From Nemertoderma westbladi (Eukaryota; Xenacoelomorpha; Nemertodermatida; Nemertodermatidae): a stretch of DNA of 64,000 nucleotides. Shown here piece by piece: positions 35,842 through 46,756 of this stretch. The position numbers were made by a program, and so were the translations under genes. The first letter of the stretch is position 1, and every line of letters begins with the position of its first letter. Under the pieces are notes generated by a model. The model was not told where the DNA came from. It saw only the letters and a list, made by a program, of their open reading frames with translations, and did no database searches. The stretch lies in assembly GCA_032718475.1 (NCBI GenBank), contig JAUCBJ010004931.1, positions 1 to 64,000 of the forward strand, written 5' to 3'.

Positions 35842-37935
35842 CTACTACTAGGTCGAGCGAACTCGGACAGTGGAAATGAGATCCTTCCAGGCTTCCCGAT
35901 TCTCCATAGTTGTCGCAATTTCGTTTCTCCCAAGTTCAGTATCCCTTTCAAGTTGATCTATATATGTTATGGCCGGTCGTCCACGACTACGCTTTCCATG
36001 AGTTGGTTGCCAGAGAAGTAGATCTGGTATGACCTCGTCTTTACTTCGCCAGCAGTGCCCACTGAATCTTAATCTGCGTTCACGGAGGGTGGTTGATACA
36101 GGTGGTATTGTACCATAAAGCTCGGCGTTTGTCATGTGTTGTCTCCAGCTGATATTTAGGGCTGCCCTTAGTAGTCTTGTGTAGCAACCATCAATTCGTT
36201 GTTCAAGTGATTTAGTCAGTGTCCAGGTCTCACCCCCGTATAAAAATACACTTTCCACTGTGGCTCGAAAGAACTTAGTCTTCAGGTGCCTGGAGAGATC
36301 TGATTTCCAGATGGTATCCATTTTTGATAGAGCTACCCAAGCCTTTGCTTTCCTAACTTCTATGTCCTTTTTGCTACTCTCTATCCATGATCCAAGGTAC
36401 TGGAAGTCATCGACCTTCCTTAGTTGATTATTATCAATGGTTGTCAAGTTTCCATCAACATTAAAGGTCATGAATTCGGTCTTGGTAGCATTTATATGCA
36501 ATCCAACCTCCTTAGCAGCCCTCTCCACTTTATTTAGTAGAAGCTGTGCATCTGCTAGCGTATTAGAGAGCAGGGCGATGTCATCCGCAAAGTCGGTGTC
36601 TGTGACTGTAGTTGCCGGATATCTACTACTTCTGCGTTCTTGAAGTGTGAATCCCAGATCTTCACCCTTTGTGGCCGTCCTCATTGCGTAATCCAGCACA
36701 ATTACAAATAGTAATGGTGCTAATGTGTCACCTTGCAGTACGCCAGCCAGGATTGAGAAAAACTCAGTTTCACCATCTGGTGAGAGTACCTGCGCTTCTG
36801 TGTCACAATATAACCAGCCAATGCCAGCAACAATTACTCCTGGTATTCCATAAGCTCTTAGGATTTCGAGCATTTTACCTCTATGGATGGAGTCGAATGC
36901 CTTCTTGAAGTCCACAAAAGTCATGACTGCGGGGATATTCTTTGACTTAATTCCTTCAATCAGTCTCCGTAGTGCAAGTATCTGAGCTATTGTTGATCTA
37001 CTTGGTCGAAATCCGTTTTGGCTCTTACGCAGTAGTTTCTCTATGTGAGGCCTAATCCTATATAGAATCATTTTATTGTATATTTTGGCAGCTACCACAA
37101 GCAGACAGATCCCACGATAGTTTGTTGGTATGCCGAGGTCTCCTTTCTTGGGGAGAGGCTTTAGTTGACCTTTAGTCCAAATTGGTGGTGGCTTTTCCCC
37201 TTTTAACATCCGGTTGCAAACATTCAATAATGGTCTATTTAGCACTCCGGTTTTCCATACCTCCGCTGGGATTTCATCTAATCCACTCGCTTTATTATTG
37301 GACATGCTTTTAATGCTTCTCTGGAGTTCGGCAGGTGTGAAGTCCCCTGTTTCTATAGGTAGTGTCTTGTCATATATTTTCCTTGTAGGGCTGACCTCGA
37401 TGTTTGGTGGCTGCCCAAGCAAGTTGCTGAAATGATTTTTCCACTTCCCAACACGTTCTTCAGGACTATCGGCTTTGAGGCGCCCCTTTGCACAACTTTT
37501 CCGACCAGATACCTCATTTACAGTTTGCCAGGTAAGTCTTGATTGTTGCTGTATGTGAGCAGTTGTAATTGCTTCAGTTTTATCCTGTATGTACTTTCCC
37601 TGGCTGATGTTGTAGGCCAATTTAAGATCGTCCTTAGCTTTCTCAACCTTGTTAATGCTTTCGGTTGTTGGTTGTTCGGTTTTAACTTTGTAGGCTATCT
37701 TAAGATCTTCTCTCTTACAAGTAACCTCAGAGTTTTGCCATGGCACATACTGTTTTCGTTTAGGTTTCTGGGGGATATGCCTCTTAGCTGATTCCTTGTG
37801 AGCTGTTATTATATTCTGGTATATTGAATCGGTGGATTGGTCTTCATCCATTGACTGAAGTGCTTCAAAGCGGTTTTGAACTTCTACTGTATAAGCATCC
37901 TTTACAGCATTGTCAGTTCTGAGTTTCTCCCAGTC
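35842..37935 (-). mobile_element. LINE family 2 (RTE-like), 5'-truncated insertion
   Basis: The insertion is flanked by a perfect 14-bp duplication, TATACTTATTATTA (35828-35841 and 37936-37949), which is itself array sequence, so it landed in the existing 33-bp array. The 3' end is TAGTAGTAG; the 5' end is truncated within the linker after the endonuclease domain. Confidence 0.92.
35848..37851 (-). CDS. LINE reverse transcriptase, open 667-codon frame
   Basis: The longest intact mobile-element frame in the window. It carries an N-terminal linker (1-190), the RT domain with LPKKGDLGIPTNYRGICL (234-251), motif A FVDFKKAFDSIHR (312-324), GVLQGDTLAPLLF (370-382) and the catalytic FADD (421-424), then the thumb and C-terminal part with QYLGSWIESSKKD and RLRFSGHCWRSKDE. 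All catalytic residues are present, but the apurinic-type endonuclease that would nick the target is gone because the insertion is 5'-truncated. The first Met is therefore an internal codon of the parent ORF. No promoter is expected. It was probably copied by a full-length source elsewhere. Confidence 0.9.
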   Translation of the reverse strand: MDEDQSTDSIYQNIITAHKESAKRHIPQKPKRKQYVPWQNSEVTCKREDLKIAYKVKTEQPTTESINKVEKAKDDLKLAYNISQGKYIQDKTEAITTAHIQQQSRLTWQTVNEVSGRKSCAKGRLKADSPEERVGKWKNHFSNLLGQPPNIEVSPTRKIYDKTLPIETGDFTPAELQRSIKSMSNNKASGLDEIPAEVWKTGVLNRPLLNVCNRMLKGEKPPPIWTKGQLKPLPKKGDLGIPTNYRGICLLVVAAKIYNKMILYRIRPHIEKLLRKSQNGFRPSRSTIAQILALRRLIEGIKSKNIPAVMTFVDFKKAFDSIHRGKMLEILRAYGIPGVIVAGIGWLYCDTEAQVLSPDGETEFFSILAGVLQGDTLAPLLFVIVLDYAMRTATKGEDLGFTLQERRSSRYPATTVTDTDFADDIALLSNTLADAQLLLNKVERAAKEVGLHINATKTEFMTFNVDGNLTTIDNNQLRKVDDFQYLGSWIESSKKDIEVRKAKAWVALSKMDTIWKSDLSRHLKTKFFRATVESVFLYGGETWTLTKSLEQRIDGCYTRLLRAALNISWRQHMTNAELYGTIPPVSTTLRERRLRFSGHCWRSKDEVIPDLLLWQPTHGKRSRGRPAITYIDQLERDTELGRNEIATTMENREAWKDLISTVRVRST

Positions 37936-38876
37936 TATACTTATTATTATAGGTTTTTAATGCAATGTTATACTTATTCTTATAGGTTTTTAATGCAATG
38001 TTAAACTTATTCCGATAGGTTTTTAATGCAATGTTATACTTATTCTTAGAGGTTTTTAATGCAATGTTGTACTTAAATTCTTATAGGTTTTTAATGCAAT
38101 GTTATACTTATTCTTATAGGTTTTTAATGCTGCAATGTTATACTTAAATTCTTATAGGTTTTTAATGCAATGTTATACTTATTCTTATAGGTTTTTAATG
38201 CAATGTTATACTTAAATTCTTATAGGTTTTTAATGCAATGTTATACTTATTATTATAGGTTTTTAATGCAATGTTATACTTATTCTTATAGGTTTTTAAT
38301 GCAATGTTATACTTATTCTTATAGGTTTTTAATGCAATGTTAAACTTATTCCGATAGGTTTTTAATGCAATGTTATACTTATTCTTAGAGGTTTTTAATG
38401 CAATGTTGTACTTAAATTCTTATACGTTTTTAATGCAATGTTATACTTATTCTTATAGGTTTTTAATGCTGCAATGTTATACTTAAATTCTTATAGGTTT
38501 TTAATGCAATGTTATACTTATTCTTATAGGTTTTTAATGCAATGTTATACTTATTCTTATAGGTTTTTAATGCAATGTTAAACTTATTCCGATAGGTTTT
38601 TAATGCAATGTTATACTTAAATTCTTATAGGTTTTTAATGCAATGTTATACTTATTATTATAGGTTTTTAATGCAATATTATACTTATTCTTATAGGTTT
38701 TTAATGCAATGTTATACTTAAATTCTTATAGGTTTTTAACGCAATGTTATACTTATTCTTATAGGTTTTTAATGCAATGTTATACTTATTCTTATAGGTT
38801 TTTAATGCAATGTTATACTTAAATTCTTATAGGTTTTTAATGCAATGTTATACTTATTCCTATAGGTTTTTAATTA

Positions 38877-39618
38877 TTATCTCAACATTTTTATGTACAG
38901 TATTTTCATTTGTACTGCGCATTTAATTTTACAAGATATTTGTTTGTTAAAGTTTGTTAAATTCGATTATTCATTGTTAGATTATATTTGCTACATTCGA
39001 GCCCATGTTAATGACCATAAAAAAACATTATATGTATTGTTAATTGATCCATATATATATACAGTTTTTTATGGCCATTATCATAGGCACGTTTTTAAAA
39101 CATAAAAAGTACCCGAAGTCACCCCATTTGAGGGTATAATTCGGCTTAACTACTAACAAAATGTAATGCCGAAGTCACTCCAAGTAATGGGGTGACTTCG
39201 ACATTTCTTTAGGTAAAAAAAAAATGGCAACAACAAAATGGCAGCTTCCCTATTTGAAATTGAAAGGTAGATTACATAATGTTACAATCAAACAGTAAAA
39301 ACACAGGTTATGGCCTTCCTATGGTTAGAAATTGTTACAAAATGTTTGAAGTGATCGGTTTACGGTACTCCTCCATTATTTTAAATTTTTATTTTCCGAT
39401 ACCACATTTTGTGGGCATTGGTACACCTTAATTTGGTACCCATAGTTTGACCAATTTATTTCATATGAAAAAGGCTTTTATCGTGAATTTTTTTTCTATT
39501 ACAAATATTTGACCTTCTAACAGTAGGATGGCAGCTAGTAATTTTGATTTTGTGTTAGCTAGTACTTTTCATAAGATATTAAAAAAATAAAACGTATTTA
39601 GAACATCAAACACAACTG
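38877..39618. other. spacer with a 15-bp perfect inverted repeat
   Basis: CGAAGTCACCCCATT at 39114-39128 is perfectly inverted at 39186-39200, with a third related CCGAAGTCACTCC near 39169. This is possibly a small foldback. No gene is seen. Confidence 0.5.
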
Positions 39619-41322
39619 GGTACCAGTGTGTTTTATGCACACCCCCCCCCCCCCACCCAATTTTTTTATACTAGCTAGATTTTATTTCTTTTTCTTTAAA
39701 TGTTCTAGAACATATTGTCTATCCAAATTACTAATATTAGTCAATAAGAATAAGCATTAAATAAAACGACATGAAATCTTAAATCATAAATTAAAAAGAT
39801 GTGCACCAAAAATAACAAAGTTAATTCCACCACCACACAAATATCATCGGGCCTACCACCAAAGCACCAGAAGGATATGTTGGAGCTCAGAGGCAAGGGA
39901 GCAGTACCGATCAGGAAGGTCAGACCCCCGCAGACCGGCAACATCCCCAAATCCAAGCGCCATCCATGGCCGCCTACCACCGCGCAGGCACAGGGAGCTC
40001 GAGCGCAGAAGCGCGAACTGTAAACGCCTCCGCACTCCTCCTAACACACAAGCGAGGCCTCGCTCGCGCATCCCCCGCTGCCGGGCCAGGAGGGTCTCAG
40101 CGAGGTGGCGGATCAGAATACCGGCCTCCTTGCACCACACCCCGTCGGTGGTTCCGACTAGGGGGGTGAAGGAGATCCGACGATCTTCGCACATCCCGCT
40201 GTAATGGACCATCTTAGAACGAACTCACTGCTCGAGTACGGAGTCCAGGGACCGATTAACGTATGAGGGGGCGTCAACGTTAACAATCGCAATGTCGAAA
40301 GACGCCAACCTCTGTTCGGCCCAGACTCCCCTCGCCAGGAGATCCGCCCTAACTCCACCCAACTCGCGGCCCTGTCTGTCCAGGTATCCGGACGCCAACG
40401 TAACCTCCCGCTGGACGCATGAGCCCCCGAACGCAGACGCAATGAGGTCCCCGAACACCTCGTTGTGCCGCTTTATGATCAGGCCCCCCGACTTGCAATT
40501 AAGGGCGTGGGACGTCGAGAACGACTCCCCACACCCCTCGCACTTTGCCGGGAGGCCCGGCGGCGTCCGTCCGTACCTCAAGGCGAGGTTGTCCCGGAAC
40601 ACCTCTGGGTCGAGGTCAGTGTGGTCGACCACAGAGGGCTGAACATATTGTCTATTCATTTATTTTATTAATTTAGTTCTAGAACAAATAATTGTTGTTC
40701 TAGAACAAAATTAGTTAATTAGGTATTTTTGAAGTTATCAAAGCTAGTTTTTCTTACTTTTTAAAAAATGTTCTAGAACATATAGTCTATTTAATTTTGT
40801 ATAAAGTAATGTTCTAGAACAAATATTTTTTGTTCATGAACATTTTAAAAAAATGTTATGTTGTGGTGTTTTTTTTTTATTTCATTAGTAAGTGTTAAAA
40901 ACAATTACTAACAACTACAAATTTTCATTCTAGCTAGTGATTTTTATTACATATGTGATACAAAGATAACATAGAATAAAAAATTAACAAAATTAACAAA
41001 TTAACTAGTTTTTTTTTGTTTTTTTTGTTCTAGAACAAAATTTTTATATTAAATGAATAAATAATATGCTCTAGAACATTTTTTTTTTAAAAAGGAAACA
41101 AAAACTAGCTAGTTTAAATAATTTATACAAAGATAACATACAATAAAAAATGGAAAAGATTTTCTATTTTTTGTTCTAGAACAAAAATCTTTATATTAAA
41201 TAAATAGATTACCTATATGTTCTAGAACATTACAAAAAAAAGTAACAAAAACTAGCTAGTATAAAACATTTGAGGGGGGGGGGGGGGGGGGGGGGTGCAC
41301 AAAACACACTAGTACCGGTACC
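39619..41322. mobile_element. Merlin-like element with nested LINE fragment
   Basis: Ends are inverted: GGTACCAGTGTGTTTTATGC at 39619 and the complement of GGTACCGGTACTAGTGTG ending at 41322. A perfect 9-bp duplication ACACAACTG flanks them (39610-39618 and 41323-41331). Inside the ends are poly(C)/poly(G) and a TACTAGCTAG block shared with the element at 41715-42383. Without the nested LINE piece it is about 770 bp. Nine-base duplications and GG termini fit Merlin. The interior is packed with TGTTCTAGAACA palindromes and contains no transposase. Confidence 0.82.
39723..40640 (-). mobile_element. 5'-truncated LINE tail (REL-endonuclease type)
   Basis: A 15-bp perfect duplication, GAACATATTGTCTAT, flanks the insert (39708-39722 and 40641-40655). 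The minus strand encodes the C-terminal part of a LINE: a CCHC-type motif (CEGCGESFSTSHALNC), KSGGLIIKRHNEV, then RADLLARGVWAEQRLASFDIA, resembling the restriction-like endonuclease of R2/NeSL-type LINEs. CEDRRISFTPLV and a final RLQFALLRSSSLCLRG follow in another frame (one frameshift near 40210). GC content is much higher than the host element, marking it as foreign to it. It inserted after the Merlin-like element. Confidence 0.88.
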
Positions 41323-41714
41323 ACACAACTGTTTGTTTGTTATTTTTTATTATGGTAGCTAGTGTTTTTTTTAGAGAGCTACTGTTTTTTTGAAGAGAAT
41401 TTGGAGAGAAAAGAAAATTTGGCACTAGTAAATCAAAAGGATCCCTACTTTGCCCTGTTGACACCCCTGCCATTTTTTAACAGTTCCTTTATTAGTGTTT
41501 TAAAAAAAAAATATAATCTGTAAACTGGTGTAGATTAAACATGAAATATAAATTTTTTCACCATTTTTATAATTTCAATAAATACTAGCTGGTAAAAAAA
41601 CACTACCTAGGGCCTACCATAAAAAAACATATCTACTTATTTTCTAGAACATTTTCTAGAAAAGAAATAAAACCTGCTAGAATCAATTTATAATGTATTT
41701 CTAAATATAAAATT

Positions 41715-42383
41715 GGTTCTGGTCCAGTATGCGTACACCCCCCACCAAATTTTTTGTACTAGCTAGTTTTTGATAATTTCATTTTTTGAAATGTAGGCCT
41801 ACCAAAACATGTTAGCTATTTGATTTTGAAAAAACAATGTTCCAGAACAAATGTTTTTTGTTCTAGAACATGTTTTAGAGAAAAGCCTGCTTTGTTCTTA
41901 AAATGCCAGGGATGGTTGGTATAAAATAAATAAAATAATTTTTTTTAATATTTTGAAATTTTTCAATAAAATTATGATGGTAGCTAATAAATTTTACTTT
42001 ATTAACAAATAGATTTTAATAGACATATTGTATCGTATAATATTCAGTAATTACAAGTAATATGACTAGACACATTAATATTTAATATCCCTACTGTAAA
42101 GTTCTAGCATTTAATGCTCAGCAATCAACTTCAGTAAGTCTTTCATTGGCGTCTCTTGATGCAGTTGACACCACCAAAACTCGGCAAGGTGTTACTGGAG
42201 GGTGGTTTTCTTTGGCCCGTATTTCTTCTTCATGACGCCAGAATAAAAAATATTTGTTCTACAACATTATTTTTTTATGAACAAATAGCTAATAAGTTCT
42301 AGAACATATCAATAAAACAAATTATCAAAAACTAGCTAGTACAAAAAATTTGGTGGTGGGTGTACGCATACTGGACCAGTACC
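41715..42383. mobile_element. Merlin-like non-autonomous element
   Basis: Inverted ends of about 65 bp: GGTTCTGGTCCAGTATGCGT from 41715 and the complement of GGTACTGGTCCAGTATGCGT ending at 42383. A perfect 9-bp duplication TATAAAATT flanks them (41706-41714 and 42384-42392). The subterminal block ACTAGCTAGTTTTTGATAAT is shared with the neighbouring element at 39619-41322. It carries a small remnant of a transposase C-terminus on the minus strand. Confidence 0.88.
42110..42240 (-). pseudogene. ISXO2/Merlin transposase C-terminal remnant
   Basis: The minus-strand reading is VMKKKYGPKKTTLQ, a stop, then HLAEFWWCQLH...DLLKLIAEH. This resembles the last segment of IS1595/ISXO2-type (Merlin) transposases, where a basic stretch is followed by a conserved LxEFxWR-like block and a final helix. 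It is only about 40 codons with an internal stop. Its position inside a 9-bp-duplicating element supports the identification, but similarity is by eye only. Confidence 0.4.
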
Positions 42384-42392
42384 TATAAAATT

Positions 42393-42910
42393 TGCATTAG
42401 AAAAAATCTCATTTTGGGAACCTTTTGCTTGACAAGTGCCATGATCATGTAAGCGGCCACTTTAGCGCTCCCATCCTATTCAATCTGGGAAAAAAAAGTT
42501 TTTTCGACCGAGTGCGAGTATCCCACATTTGACTTCAAGCTAGTGTTTTTTGATGTCCTTGGTTTAACTCTTTGAAATAACGGTAGCTTGTTCGTTCTAG
42601 AATTTTTTAATTCCAAAGAAACAAAATATAAAATTAAATATTACACAATAATAATAGCGATTATTATTGCACATTTAACGCAATCCAATGGGTTACTTTT
42701 TTGATATGCTATGATTTTGGGGAATTTTCGAGCCAAAAATAAAAAAGTTAAGAATAAATATATTTATTATTTTTTTATTCACCTGTATTAATAATTGTTA
42801 AATTGAAATTTTCCTCAACGGCGACGGAGCAACGTAAAGTGCCAAAATAATAATATTAACGTACACATAATCAATAAATAATTAAATCGTGACATTATTA
42901 CAGTTTATTG
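42393..42910. other. AT-rich spacer without recognisable features
   Basis: No gene or clear repeat. One TTCTAGAA is near 42596. Confidence 0.4.
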
Positions 42911-43985
42911 TTAATTTTCGCATATTGCTACGGAAACTAGGTAAAATTATAATCGTATAATTTTAAAAAAATGTTTTATAAATGTTGCTTTTTCCTAAAA
43001 TTATACTATTTTCCTAGAAATTGCTCTGATACGGGATTCTAGAAAATATATGTTGTCAGTATATGTTATCTTTATGTATTTACCAGTGAAAAGAGCCTAG
43101 TATTGAAGAAAATAAAATAACGTGATTTCTGCAACAATTAATTAAATAAGATAATTAAAAAAATACAGTAGTTGCACAGATTCGGCCGTATCGCCCTTAC
43201 CTTATGTTAGAGGCAATGAGTGCGGAAATGAAAAAAACAAGGAGACCTCCTTGTAACAAGTACGAAAAATAGAAAAGGTCTCACGACTCATTTCCAGTAT
43301 AGATCCCTCAGAACTATAATCCTAACAGGCAATGAGATAACTGGTACTCATTTAACAACCGCTTAAGAAACAAAGCAAATATGCGCGCGCCCTGTTTGGT
43401 TAGTCCCTTAGCATTTGTGCCAAAACGAAAACTATCCTGGCCCGCATGCAGGGGAACAACCCCACGACCTCTGGTGCGATATTAATTCAAGGAAATGGAT
43501 TTAAATGCTACGCAAGGCTTGAAAAAATTGAATACGCGTACCTTTGTATTAGAAAACGATCCTTAAAAATACAAAGTATGCTGTCATGTTGTTCGTTCAA
43601 TATGCTCTAATTACCAATAAACACAATATTGCAATGTTCTAAAGTTAATATACGGAAATAAAAACCTTCAGCGAATAAAACTGTAATAATCACTTCTGCC
43701 TTATCCTTCAGCAAATTAACCTAATATAATAACCACGGCCTGCGGCCTCGGTAATTATACAGGTTAATTTGCTTCTGGAACGGCATCAGTGATTATTCAG
43801 TTTTATTCGCTTCAGGTTATTATTTCCGTATATTAACTTTAGAACATTGCAATATTGTATGTATACTGTATAATATATTATTAATTATTAATTATTTCCG
43901 TATATTTATAGAACATTTTTTTAAAATTATACGATTATAATTTTACCTAGTTTCCGTAGCAATATGTGAAAATTAACAGTAAACA
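42911..43985. mobile_element. hairpin-bearing DNA element, copy 1
   Basis: Imperfect inverted ends of about 75 bp (GTTTATTGTTAATTTTCGCA near 42911 and its complement near 43985, each followed inward by ACGGAAACTAGGTAAAATTA). The interior holds the SINE-like segment at 43370-43540. It also holds an inverted pair of about 60 bp (43625-43685 and 43795-43860) that would form a long hairpin around a CACGGCCTGCGGCCTCGG-containing loop. One copy of the 33-bp monomer of the later array (TTAGAACATTGCAATATTGT) lies in the right arm, near 43842-43862. No transposase. Confidence 0.65.
43370..43540 (-). mobile_element. tRNA-SINE-like segment inside copy 1
   Basis: The minus strand contains CCAGAGGTCGTGGGGTTGTTCC, aligning with the B-box region of the SINE at 14640-14835, followed by AGTTTTCGTTTTGGCAC. 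The B box is degenerate here, and the same segment is present in copy 2 at 56040-56200. Confidence 0.5.
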
Positions 43986-44078
43986 AACAAACAATAATAA
44001 TAAATATTACCAAGTTTAATATATCATTATAGAAACAATGACTTCACTGTGAATCATTTGTTTAGTGTATATTATGTT
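43986..44078. other. short spacer between copy 1 and the Cys-rich element
   Basis: Ninety-three AT-rich bases with no recognisable feature. Confidence 0.3.
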
Positions 44079-44240
44079 ATTAGTCCAGTAGACGCTAAAT
44101 AGAGCTCAAGGGAGGACCGTGAACTTGGGTCATCACGCAATTTTATTTTGTCAATGTCTTCCCTGATAATAATAATGTAAATATGCACCGGGTGCCAGTT
44201 GGGATACCTTGGGGAATTTTTTTTACAGCATAAAATACAA

Positions 44241-45062
44241 GTAGGCCTACAAATTAGTCAACCTATTCCAAAAATTACATTAAATTATAAACGTTTGTTA
44301 CTGGAGTAATTAAATTAAGTGTTCTAGAACAGAGATAAACAACTACGTATATCTGTGTATGTTTAGATCTCAATATACTGTAATTGCAGTATACTTAGCT
44401 GTGATATGAAAGCTTTGATTACCCGTATTTTGCAAATATTTTAACGGTATGTAGGCCTACGCCTATGCTCTTTTGTTATATTTATTGTTCACCGCCATTT
44501 CGTTAACCGCTTCGTTTATATATTGCCTACCGCCTCGTAATTTAACTTGGTTTACACACACACTTTATTGGTCATTAGTCTTATTTATTGAAATTGGTAT
44601 AGCTAGTATTTTTTATGGCAGCACACAGCGGCACATTTATTCATAAAATCAAAAAATAATATTACGTAACTTGTTTTGTATTTTACATAGCTAGTGTTTT
44701 TTATAGTTGGTAGCAGTTTTATTTGTGTTGAAAATGAATTTAGCTAAATTGAAATTTCTAAAATATTCCAGAATAAGCAAAAACTGTAAATAAAATATTT
44801 TGGTTTTTTAGTAAAATTTTTTAATAGCTAGTATTTTGATAAATAGAAGCTAGAATAAAAATATTATAGAATGTTGACTATGTTCGAGAAAATAATATAT
44901 AAAAATCAAAGAAGTTTTATCTCGTGGAAAACAATTGGATGGGGGTTTCGACATGACGAACTAGTACCCTATTTACGTTTCAAAAGACGAAATATTTATC
45001 ATAATAGGACGATCGAAGGTGAAACATCCCAACATCATGTACTGTTATTTAATCGGCGCTAA
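44241..45062. other. AT-rich 5' region of the Cys-rich element
   Basis: It contains TAGCTAGT-type motifs (44600-44840) like those in the Merlin-like elements. A 63-codon frame ending at 45062 could belong to the following broken gene but has no recognisable domain. Confidence 0.4.
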
Positions 45063-46075
45063 ATGATGGATGATTTGTGTCTGTTTTGCCGAAAAACATC
45101 TGGAACACTAATCACTGGAGGACCTATTCGCATAAAGAACATTAAAAAAAGTGATAACCTCAATGAGATTCTTCAGCGAAAACTTAATAACGATTCGGAA
45201 CTGAATGTTATTTTTCACAAACAGTGCATTTCTACATAATATATATACTTCGAATCAACATAGAGCGTGAGTTACAACGACGACACATTTCCAACTCACA
45301 GAAATTACCAGAACAACCTGTGAAAAAATTGCGTTCTGATGTACTTATAAAATATGAGCGCGATTGTGTCATATGTGGTAAAGTTTGTCTAAAGAAAGAT
45401 GGTAGGCATCCTAATCGCTGGGAGAGGGTGGTTCAGTGCGAGACCGAGGTTGTTAAGGAAGAATTACTCCGGGTTTGTGATTTGCTAATTCTAACTCATG
45501 GTGATAATTTAGCAGAAACTATCAAACTTCGCCTGGAAGGCATAGACCTAACTTCTGTGTCAGCCTAATATCATAAATCCTGCTATAGTTCATTTCGGGC
45601 ACAACGAATATACAGTCTATACAGGCACCAATGCAAAGTACAAACCTGTATCCTTGGCGGCGCAGTCTATACAGGCACTAATACGTGGAGTGTATAACCA
45701 GACAACACTTTGGGATGGCTATAAAGCTTCATTATCTATTTGGAAGCCGGGAACTTATAGATTTCTTGCATTCACAAGGATATATTGCCAGCTATGATGA
45801 AGTGCTACGTTTTGGAAAGTCTGCTGCAAAATTTACAGGAGAACGTGGTTTTTCATCTGGCGATTTTTGGATGATTTTAACAAAAACCGTCAACCAATTT
45901 GCGCGCGGATTGATAACTTTGACCTAAATGTATTTACCCCAAATGGTCTTCGTGACTCCCACTCAACAGTCAACAGCTATGGAGTTACTGCAGACGTCCA
46001 CAGGGAGCTCTGGAGGAGTTCCAAATAACATATATTTTCCTCGCATTTCGAAGTCAGATTTGAATTCCATTAAAT
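45063..46075 (+). pseudogene. Cys-rich repeat protein, 5' part
   Basis: Starts ATG ATG at 45063. Two putative zinc-binding modules are visible: CLFC...HKQC (45078-45232) and CVICGKVC...YHKSC (45365-45588). Both follow the Cys-x2-Cys ... His-x3-Cys layout of a protein repeated in many invertebrate genomes. Further on, MAIKLHYLFGSRELIDFLHSQG (45715-45780) and DLNVFTPNGLRDSH (45923-45962) continue the family order. Stops at 45237-45239 and 45566-45568 and several frameshifts break it. The LTR element then splits it at 46075. Function of the family is unknown to me; its copy number suggests mobile DNA. Confidence 0.55.
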
Positions 46076-46626
46076 TGTTAGCTTATCCAATTCCGCTAAC
46101 ATGAACCCACAAAGTAAGCCGTTGAGCAATATTGGGAGCACGAGGTTGATTACCAATCAACCTCGTGTCAGCCCAGTAAACGGGGACAATAGGCCCCAAA
46201 GGAGACACACACAATAAGGGTCAGGGGCCAAACCCCTAACAGAGAGAGAACAACAGGGGCAACGGGAAACACACCAGGGAAGGTGAAAGGGCGAGAAGTG
46301 GGATATTAGCCAATGGGGGGACAGCATCGACTAGGTACAGTAATATGGCCAACTGTGCAGTACATATATTACCTGTTGGTGCTTCCCTATTCAGTTAGTT
46401 TACTCAGTCAGATCAGTAGGGTGGAACGGGGACTTCTGTCACCGTCCGCTACCGCCATCATACTTATCTACCGGTAAAGTGTCGTACTATACTATATCAA
46501 CTATCAGACTATATTATACCTTTATACATATTACCGAACATCAGAACTCTTTTACCTTTCACACACGGCGGGGACGCGTGGATAGAAAACCCAACGGATA
46601 AACCGGGATCCGTAGATCCCGTCACA
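46076..46626 (+). repeat. 5' LTR (551 bp)
   Basis: Starts TGTTAGCTTATCC and ends GATCCCGTCACA. A perfect 12-bp hairpin (ACGAGGTTGATT / AATCAACCTCGT, 3-base loop) lies near 46138-46164. TGTTAGC at the start is inverted as GCTAACA 12 bases further on. No TGG primer-binding site follows directly; the adjoining sequence is GTGACAGAACTAGATCCGCC. Confidence 0.95.
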
Positions 46627-46756
46627 GTGACAGAACTAGATCCGCCCAGCTGCCCTGACAGTGATAGAATCCTAGCAGCTGCCCTAACAGTCTGACAGTG
46701 ATAGAACTAGATCCAACCAACTGACAGACTGTGGCTGCCAACCACCAAAGACGAAG

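Larger units (their letters stand above)
35424..38876. repeat. 33-bp tandem array, interrupted by a LINE
   Basis: The monomer contains ATAGGTTTTTAATGCAATGT followed by TATACTTATTCTT (33 bp), with variants AAATTCTT, GCTGCAATG and TTCCGATAGG. About 12 copies lie left of the LINE (35424-35841) and about 28 right of it (37936-38876). A block including the TTCCGATAGG variant recurs at 38000, 38345 and 38585, showing higher-order duplication. Confidence 0.95.
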
